Assembly (NCBI RefSeq): GCF_042655485.1
Contig: NZ_JBHSMC010000011.1
Location: 62,001 to 126,000 of the forward strand
Source: Lederbergia graminis
Lineage (GTDB): Bacteria; Bacillota; Bacilli; Bacillales; Bacillaceae_C
Direction: 5' to 3'
DNA: 64,000 bases
Below, piece by piece: positions 58,338 to 64,000 of this stretch. The notes under the pieces are model-generated. The model was not told the origin of the DNA. It searched no databases and worked only from the letters and a program-made list of their open reading frames with translations. Every line of letters begins with the position of its first letter. Position 1 is the first letter of the stretch. The position numbers were made by a program, and so were the translations under genes.

Positions 58338-59601
58338 ATTGCTCTCTTATTTTCACTTCGTTGTTTGTTTCACCTACGAGGTTTCTAAAGTCATTGCCAG
58401 ATGGGTTTTGGAATAGGCGTAGGCCAAATTCCGGGGCAACTGCGAATAGGTGGTCGAAAATGTCACCTTGAATTGATTCGTACACTGCCCACCTTATATC
58501 ACTTGTAAAGCAGTAAATTTCCATTGGCACGCCATTTTCCGTTGGAGCTAGTTGACGAACCATTAACGTCAATTCTTTATTAATGCCAGGATGGCGTTGT
58601 AAATAATTACTGATATAGGCTCTAAATACACCAATATTCGTGAGTGCCCGGCCATTAACTGGATTACTGCGGTTCACATGATGTGTTTCATTATACTCCG
58701 CAATTTCTTTTTCCCGGTTAATAATATAGTCTTTTAAAACATCAATGTGTTTAAATTTTTCAATTTGCTCTGGTGTACAAAATGAAATACTATTTTTATC
58801 AATAAATAACGAGCGTTTGATTCGTCGTCCACCTGTTTCCTGCATTCCTCTCCAGTTTTTAAATGAATCTGAAATGAGTGCATAACTCGGAATCATCGTA
58901 ATCGTTTTATCCCAGTTTTGGACTTTTACCGTATTTAACGAAATATCAATGATATCCCCATCAGCCTCATACTTCGGCATTTCGATCCAGTCGCCTACAC
59001 GGACCATATCATTGGTTGCCAACTGAATACCGGCTACGAGACCTAAAATGGAATCTTTAAAAATCAACATGAGAACAGCTGATAGCGCACCAAGACCACT
59101 TAAAATAAGGAGTGGATTTTTACCAATTAAGTTGGCAATAACGAGAATGATTGCAAAGATGATCATGATGATCTTCACAACCTGGATGAATCCTTTTATC
59201 GGGCGCATTTTAGAAACTTCAAATGTTTGATAAATATCATTGATTGCATTCAACAGGCTATTCATGATAGCTAGAACAACCAAGATGACATACACAGTGA
59301 CGCCTTTGACAATTAAATCCTCAAAATTTTCACCAAAGGAGTTCCTAAAATTATAAATGATAATTGCTGGAACGATATGCGATATTTTCCGAAAAACCTT
59401 TCGTTCTAACAGGATATTATCCCATTCAAATCTATTATTTTTTATGATATGCGTAATAATTCGGATGATAATCTTCTTCGTGATTAAATTCGCTATAAAA
59501 CAAATTAGCGCGATAAAAATAATCATTGCAATAGTAGAAAGATATTTCACGGAAGTTGGACCGAATCCAAAGTCGACTAACTGTTCTCTAATAAACTGCA
59601 T
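58336..59601 (-). CDS. Mechanosensitive ion channel family protein (MscS/YbdG type)
   Basis: A 421-residue channel. Five membrane helices (residues about 15-175), the last being the pore-lining TM3 region with GLGALSAVLMLIFKDSILGLVAG. The MscS beta-domain has VGDWIEMPKYEADGDIIDISL and VKVQNWDKTITMIPSYALISD. The C-terminal domain of about 200 residues is the long cytoplasmic vestibule of the YbdG (MscM-like) branch. It releases solutes during osmotic downshift. The start at 59601 is set by AAGGAGGAGG; the frame continues to 59637. Confidence 0.93.
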   Translation of the reverse strand: MQFIREQLVDFGFGPTSVKYLSTIAMIIFIALICFIANLITKKIIIRIITHIIKNNRFEWDNILLERKVFRKISHIVPAIIIYNFRNSFGENFEDLIVKGVTVYVILVVLAIMNSLLNAINDIYQTFEVSKMRPIKGFIQVVKIIMIIFAIILVIANLIGKNPLLILSGLGALSAVLMLIFKDSILGLVAGIQLATNDMVRVGDWIEMPKYEADGDIIDISLNTVKVQNWDKTITMIPSYALISDSFKNWRGMQETGGRRIKRSLFIDKNSISFCTPEQIEKFKHIDVLKDYIINREKEIAEYNETHHVNRSNPVNGRALTNIGVFRAYISNYLQRHPGINKELTLMVRQLAPTENGVPMEIYCFTSDIRWAVYESIQGDIFDHLFAVAPEFGLRLFQNPSGNDFRNLVGETNNEVKIREQ

Positions 59602-59687
59602 AATCCTCCTCCTTTTCGGATAGGTATCCCGTTTCATTATTATAACAGAATAAGGTAAGGCAGGCAGGTTGAGTGCCTATAAAAACA

Positions 59688-60740
59688 TTAAAGAAAATAT
59701 AATGATTTATTTCCGTTGATTTTTTCCAGTGCTTGCCTGAAACTACCTTCCAATCTGTTACCAAAAGAGTCTATTGCATGTTCACATCTTGCAGTATACG
59801 CAATGCAATAAGTAGTCGCAGCTGCTATTTTTTCTAACTCTTTTTTCGAGAAAGATTTCCCTCTAAAATATTCGTATTCCCTTACAAATAAATAAGCTTC
59901 TTCAGGGCTTGGAGTAATTTTCGTCTCTATGTCCCAACTTGTCGGAAAAGTTGCTGCTGCAATTCCTAATAAATTCAACTCATCTTCTAGAGTAAGACTA
60001 TCCCAATCATATACCATTACAACTTTATTTCCTTGAAGGCGCAGGTTTTTTAAGGACCAATCTGCGTGACCTATAACCGTTTCTCCTTTCACTTCATTAG
60101 TAACCTTTTTTGCTGTAATCGCAATTTCATCTATCCATTCGGCACCTTTAGCCGTTTTCTCAAAATTAAATAATTCATTGTGTGGATTTGGATATAGCGA
60201 TGGAGTAGTAAAAAGTCTACCATAAGTTAAATCTTTTTCTGCTTTATAGGATTGAGTGCGGGCTATTAATTCTGAAAAAGTTCGTGCCAATGCCTTTCTA
60301 ATCAACGGATCGTGTGCGTCCTTTTGTTCGCCGACATCCTCAAAGGATTGTACAGTAATAATACTATTTTCATATTTAATTGGTTGAAGAATAACGTTAG
60401 GACACGGAAATCCCGCTTCAGCTAGATGTCCTTGAATATGAGAAATAGTCGTTAAGCTATTCATTGAAATAGCATTTAAATCTTCGTTGCTAGTAGGTTT
60501 ATGAAGCTTTAAAAAGATTTCTCTTCCATCCAAAAGAGTGAGACCAAAAGAAGCTCCCACACTAAAACCAGCATAAAGACAACTTACTACTGAACTGCCA
60601 AGATTTTGTTGACAAAAACGATCAATTGATGATGAAATTTTCATTGCATCTGCAGTATGTAGTATAGATTTCGATAGTACTTTATTAGTTTTAGATTGTA
60701 GTATAGCTGTTAAAGTCTCCGTTAAGTTGCTTTTATCCAT
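59688..60740 (-). CDS. Phosphotransferase of the aminoglycoside phosphotransferase (APH) fold
   Basis: A 350-residue kinase-fold protein. The catalytic loop is VIGHADWSLKNLRL (HxD motif), followed by the metal-binding MVYDWDSL. The N-terminal Lys is in EIFLKLHKP. The APH fold covers antibiotic and choline/homoserine kinases, and the substrate is not clear. The start at 60740 is set by AGAGGTGGG; the frame runs to 60791. Single gene, no resistance cassette features nearby. Confidence 0.82.
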   Translation of the reverse strand: MDKSNLTETLTAILQSKTNKVLSKSILHTADAMKISSSIDRFCQQNLGSSVVSCLYAGFSVGASFGLTLLDGREIFLKLHKPTSNEDLNAISMNSLTTISHIQGHLAEAGFPCPNVILQPIKYENSIITVQSFEDVGEQKDAHDPLIRKALARTFSELIARTQSYKAEKDLTYGRLFTTPSLYPNPHNELFNFEKTAKGAEWIDEIAITAKKVTNEVKGETVIGHADWSLKNLRLQGNKVVMVYDWDSLTLEDELNLLGIAAATFPTSWDIETKITPSPEEAYLFVREYEYFRGKSFSKKELEKIAAATTYCIAYTARCEHAIDSFGNRLEGSFRQALEKINGNKSLYFL

Positions 60741-60845
60741 TTGTCCCACCTCTTTATAGCGCTCCATTATATATGGACTATTTTTGCACACCTTGACCTA
60801 GAAGTGAAATGATTTTCATTTTTATCACACTAGTTTCGACAATCG

Positions 60846-60870
60846 AAAAAGGACGTGCAATGCACGCCCC
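60846..60870 (-). terminator. Terminator of the DUF5068 gene
   Basis: GGCGTGCATTGCACGTCC folds as an 8-bp stem with minimal loop and is followed by TTTTT on the minus strand. Confidence 0.7.
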
Positions 60871-60875
60871 GTTCT

Positions 60876-62168
60876 TTATTTGGAATCTTTCGTTGGTAAT
60901 TGGAATTTAGCTGTTTTTTCTTTATATAGTCTTTTTGCATTTTCGTCAGATAGTGGTCCAATTTCTAATTGGAACTCTTTGAAAATACCGAACTCATCCG
61001 CTCTGAATAGGAAGACTGTTAATCCTTCAAACTTCTCTCCAGGCTCTACACTTCCTCTAACGCTAGGCTCAAGCATCCCTTGAGAAAGCATGGATCCACG
61101 ATCATCGATATGCAATTTTGAACTAATTAAAAACTTATCAAATGCAACATCACTACCATTTTCAATCGTATACTTGGCAGTTATTGCAACAAGACCGTTA
61201 TCTCCAATATTAGTAAATCTTTCTGCATGTGCTGCAGTTGGCGTAACATCTGCATATTGCACACCTTGTAGCGTAACTTTAATGCCTTCGAATTCTTGTG
61301 TTTCGTTTATATCTTCTTTTGCAAAAATTATTTCTTTATCCGCGATGCTGTCAGTCACCATTTTATCTGGATATAGGTTCGCTACTGCTTTCGCCTTTTC
61401 CAATCCTGCATCATTTACAGGTAGTGGGAAGTAACCATCGTCTCCTAAGCGATCGCTCGTATCGTCATTTTTCCATAGTGCATCAATTTTTACCATTGGT
61501 AATTGTAATTTCTCATACTGCGCTTTCGTCATTGCATATGCGAACATACCAGTGAATGATTTACCACTAGAGTATTGAGACGCACCTTCCGTAGAATTAT
61601 CCTTCAACCACTCATCGCGATTGACAAAATGTGATTTTCTCTTTAGATAGTCCATACCATCATCGGTATTAATCATCATTCCGTCCGCATAGTTCACATC
61701 TTCAGATGATTGATTATCCAATGTCATCTTTAACGTAAGAACATATCCTTCTTCTTCATCATCAAAGTTGTATTTTGCAGATTCATTCATATTGCTTACG
61801 TGAACGATTTGATATTCATCAATCGACATCGAAACTTCATCACTGTAATGATGAATCATACCAGGATTTGTATTTGTAAAAACTACTTCTACATCTCCAC
61901 CAGTTTCTTCCGCTATGTATGGATTTAAGATAGCTCCATCTCCAGTTACCTTCTCGTTAGCTTTCTCATCGTCTTTTTCATTGGCTTGCTCATCGTCTTG
62001 TTCGTTATCGTTTCCTGCTTCATCGTCTTCGTTATTTTCAGGTTGCTCTACTTCTTTATCCTTTGAACCTGGATCTGCATCTTCATTCGCTTTTTCTTTT
62101 GAACCACACGCACCTAATAGCAATAATGCTAAAACAGCTATTACTGCCATCCATTTCTTTAAACTCAT
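60876..62168 (-). CDS. DUF5068 domain lipoprotein
   Basis: A 430-residue lipoprotein. The signal peptide ends LLLGAC with lipid Cys21. A long acidic linker (22-80, rich in Glu, Asp, Asn, Lys) follows. Two successive immunoglobulin-like beta domains (about 85-235 and 270-425) form the DUF5068 part, the second resembling DUF4352. It is probably displayed on the outer face of the membrane. Function unknown. It is a single gene, with no export or chaperone genes beside it. Confidence 0.85.
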   Translation of the reverse strand: MSLKKWMAVIAVLALLLLGACGSKEKANEDADPGSKDKEVEQPENNEDDEAGNDNEQDDEQANEKDDEKANEKVTGDGAILNPYIAEETGGDVEVVFTNTNPGMIHHYSDEVSMSIDEYQIVHVSNMNESAKYNFDDEEEGYVLTLKMTLDNQSSEDVNYADGMMINTDDGMDYLKRKSHFVNRDEWLKDNSTEGASQYSSGKSFTGMFAYAMTKAQYEKLQLPMVKIDALWKNDDTSDRLGDDGYFPLPVNDAGLEKAKAVANLYPDKMVTDSIADKEIIFAKEDINETQEFEGIKVTLQGVQYADVTPTAAHAERFTNIGDNGLVAITAKYTIENGSDVAFDKFLISSKLHIDDRGSMLSQGMLEPSVRGSVEPGEKFEGLTVFLFRADEFGIFKEFQLEIGPLSDENAKRLYKEKTAKFQLPTKDSK

Positions 62169-62364
62169 TTACTTTTACCCCCTAAAAAAACAATACAACG
62201 ATCATATCACCTACCATCCTATGAAAATAGTTGTTTTCTCCAATTTCGTTCTAAACTACTAAGATTTCGCGAAAAAAGGTACAGACGAAAAAAAAACGAG
62301 GGCTAAGATTCCTCATCTCTTGATTACTATATGAGCAGGACAAATGACCTGCGGTGATAGGAGT

Positions 62365-62435
62365 GGGACATGGGGTCAGGTTCCTCGTCCCAAAATTAAT
62401 CTAAAAACGGGTCATGGGACCTGACCCCATGTCCC
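62365..62435. repeat. GGGTCAGG-type inverted repeat (REP-like), downstream of rtcB
   Basis: GGGACATGGGGTCAGGT (62365-62381) is the perfect inverse of ACCTGACCCCATGTCCC (62419-62435), a 17-bp stem with a 37-base loop. It may double as the rtcB terminator. Confidence 0.85.
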
Positions 62436-62438
62436 AAC

Positions 62439-63662
62439 TTACCTTGACCTGTATGGTTGCCATTTTTCACTTGCTTTGAAATTATATACTGGTTTGATCA
62501 TTGTCGTGATCGATACTGTTTCTTCTACTTTTTCCAAAATTTCGTTCATCGGTTTGTAGGCCATTGGCGCTTCATCTAATGTTTCATTGGAAACGGATGT
62601 CGTCCAAATACCTTTCATCGTATCGTGAAAATCATCCAATTTTAGCGTCTTCATTGCCTTTGTACGACTTAGAACACGCCCCGCTCCATGCGGTGCAGAA
62701 TAGTTCCAATCCTCATTACCTTTACCCACCGCTAGGATCGAACCGTCTCTCATATTCATCGGAATAATGAGACGTTCCCCTTTTTGCGCAGAAACAGCTC
62801 CTTTTCGCAAAATCAGATTATCTATATCAATATAGTTATGGACTGTATCAAAACGATCCATTTCCTCCATGCCTATATTTTTGATAATCGCTCTTGCTAT
62901 CTCTTCCCTGTTTGCCTTCGCAAATTGTTGGGCAAGTCTCATATCGTGTATATAGTTGTCAAAATCTTCTCCTTCTAAATAGGCTAAGTCATCTGGAATG
63001 ATCGGATTTTTCTCTTTATGCTTCGCAATTGCTGCTTGAATTTCGCGATGGCGTCCTTCCGCTTTTAATTGCTCAATCATTTCATTTACATCTTCCCGAC
63101 GATGGTTGTTGATAGCGACTTTTTGATAATAATTCGCTATTTTGGCACCAACATAACGACTTCCAGTATGGATCGTTAAATAATAATAGCCTTCACCATC
63201 CACCGAAACTTCGATAAAATGATTACCGCCACCAAGTGTGCCTAAACTATAACGGCTTCTATTTTCACTAAGAATGTGTTTCGCCTTAAACTCCTCGACC
63301 TGAGGGAATTCGGTATTAATATGCTGTACCGTTTCATCCGTGTGTAACTCGATTCCACTTGGAACATGAGTGCGAATCGTTTGGTCAATCTTATCAAAAT
63401 CTATATTTTTCTTCTCTAACTTTACCGTGAGTACACCACAACCGACGTCCACCCCGACGAGGTTCGGAACGACCTTATCCTTCAATTGAATCGTTGTTCC
63501 AATTACACAACCTTTTCCTGCATGATAATCTGGCATGATCCGAATTTTTCTATCTTTTAAAAATGCTTGATTACACAATTCTTTAATCTGCTCAAGCGCA
63601 GTCTCTTGCGGATAGTTCGAAAAAACATACGCATCCGTCACTGCCCCTGTAACCTTAATCAT
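62439..63662 (-). CDS. rtcB: RNA-splicing ligase RtcB
   Basis: GTP- and Mn-dependent RNA ligase that joins a 2',3'-cyclic phosphate end to a 5'-OH end. The 407-residue protein has the full active site. Metal residues are Asp72 and Cys75 (GVDVGCG), His148 (GGGNHF) and His165 (IHTGSR). His275 and the guanylated His325 (SAPHGAGR) complete it. A GGAGGGGAGAGC site precedes the ATG. In bacteria it usually acts in RNA repair or tRNA recycling after cleavage by toxins. No RtcA, archease or release-factor partner is beside it. Confidence 0.95.
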   Translation of the reverse strand: MIKVTGAVTDAYVFSNYPQETALEQIKELCNQAFLKDRKIRIMPDYHAGKGCVIGTTIQLKDKVVPNLVGVDVGCGVLTVKLEKKNIDFDKIDQTIRTHVPSGIELHTDETVQHINTEFPQVEEFKAKHILSENRSRYSLGTLGGGNHFIEVSVDGEGYYYLTIHTGSRYVGAKIANYYQKVAINNHRREDVNEMIEQLKAEGRHREIQAAIAKHKEKNPIIPDDLAYLEGEDFDNYIHDMRLAQQFAKANREEIARAIIKNIGMEEMDRFDTVHNYIDIDNLILRKGAVSAQKGERLIIPMNMRDGSILAVGKGNEDWNYSAPHGAGRVLSRTKAMKTLKLDDFHDTMKGIWTTSVSNETLDEAPMAYKPMNEILEKVEETVSITTMIKPVYNFKASEKWQPYRSR

Positions 63663-63735
63663 GCTCTCCCCTCCGCTTCTTCAACATGGTTGATAATAGG
63701 CTATCACGGAGATCAAAAATTAACAATTGTTTTTA

Positions 63736-63974
63736 ATGGGACAGGGTGGGACAGGGGGTCAGTTTCATTGTCCCAGTTTGGAACGGGTCATGGGGTCAGA
63801 GTTATTGTCCCATCATATGGCTACTTGAATTGTAAAAGAGACGCATATACCAGTTTAAGTAATAGTCTCATTTATGTGTCCTAATTCCCGGGGGATTAGA
63901 AAATATCTGGGACGAGGTTCCTGACCCCATGTCCCTTCTAACTTCTGGGACGAGGTTCCTGACCCCGTGTCCCT
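63736..63974. repeat. Cluster of GGGTCAGG-type short repeats upstream of rtcB
   Basis: This 338-bp right-end gap holds two units in one orientation (GGGACAGGGGGTCAGTTTC at about 63750 and CATGGGGTCAGAG at about 63789), each closing with TTGTCCCA. Two near-identical units in the other orientation follow (GGGACGAGGTTCCTGACCCC at about 63909 and 63956). The sequence after 63974 is uninformative. Confidence 0.8.
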
Positions 63975-64000
63975 TAGATTGCTGCGATTGCTTCTTGGAT

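Noticed and set aside
1..64000. Prophage, integrated plasmid or complete insertion sequence
   Set aside because: No integrase, transposase, capsid or replication genes were found anywhere in the window.

Overview
The window is a low-GC Firmicute chromosome segment from an endospore-forming Bacillaceae, most likely of the Oceanobacillus/Virgibacillus/Ornithinibacillus kind. The placement is an inference. It rests on the sporulation genes (spoVR, prkA, yhbH, a YjcZ-type small peptide), the TasA/SinR matrix genes, strong AGGAGG ribosome binding sites, and gene order matching the yhb-yhc-yhd region of Bacillus subtilis. No phage, plasmid, CRISPR or intact insertion sequence was seen. The mobile-looking DNA is limited to several families of intergenic repeats.

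Left part (1-25.8 kb): an inverted, interrupted version of the B. subtilis yhb-yhd block. It holds an M19 dipeptidase, spoVR, yhdB, the yhcY-yhcZ-azr two-component/azoreductase operon, a bdbC-thioredoxin pair, yhcU, yhcT (RluA family), wrbA, a DCC-family protein and a purine permease with a PurR-type operator. It continues with an ABC importer of the TrpXYZ type, yhbH, prkA, a DHA2 efflux pump with a divergent TetR regulator and matched operators, trmL, yhbB and queG, and ends at tRNA-Gly. A 41-bp minisatellite separates yhbB from queG.

Middle (25.9-42.2 kb): a four-gene operon of two Gfo/Idh oxidoreductases and two TIM-barrel isomerases behind a LacI-type palindrome. It is followed by a glycerophosphodiesterase-like protein, two small membrane proteins, a LysR regulator, and an LnrJKLMN-like kinase/regulator/ABC exporter with an extra PH-domain gene. 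Next come a protein equal to only the C-terminal half of archaeal-type 3-dehydroquinate synthase II, and several membrane proteins.

Matrix locus (42.2-46.1 kb): tasA, tapA-like, sipW, and a fourth gene for an LPXTG-anchored TasA-like protein. Divergent sinR and a sinI-like gene face it across an intergenic region carrying exact SinR boxes. This looks like a self-contained amyloid-fibre module with a possible covalent wall anchor.

Right part (46.1-64 kb): pirin, an AAC(6')-like acetyltransferase, a LysM protein, a second RluA synthase, an ATP-sulfurylase-like protein that has lost its sulfate-binding residues and gained a C-terminal extension, and a TetR/DsbA-like divergent pair. After a 1-kb array of 52-bp repeats come a UvrA2-type ABC ATPase, a cupin, an MscS channel, an APH-fold protein, a DUF5068 lipoprotein and RtcB RNA ligase. 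RtcB is flanked by GGGTCAGG-type short inverted repeats. The most interesting items are the TasA/LPXTG module, the two minisatellites, the ATP-sulfurylase-like protein and the half-length dehydroquinate synthase II.
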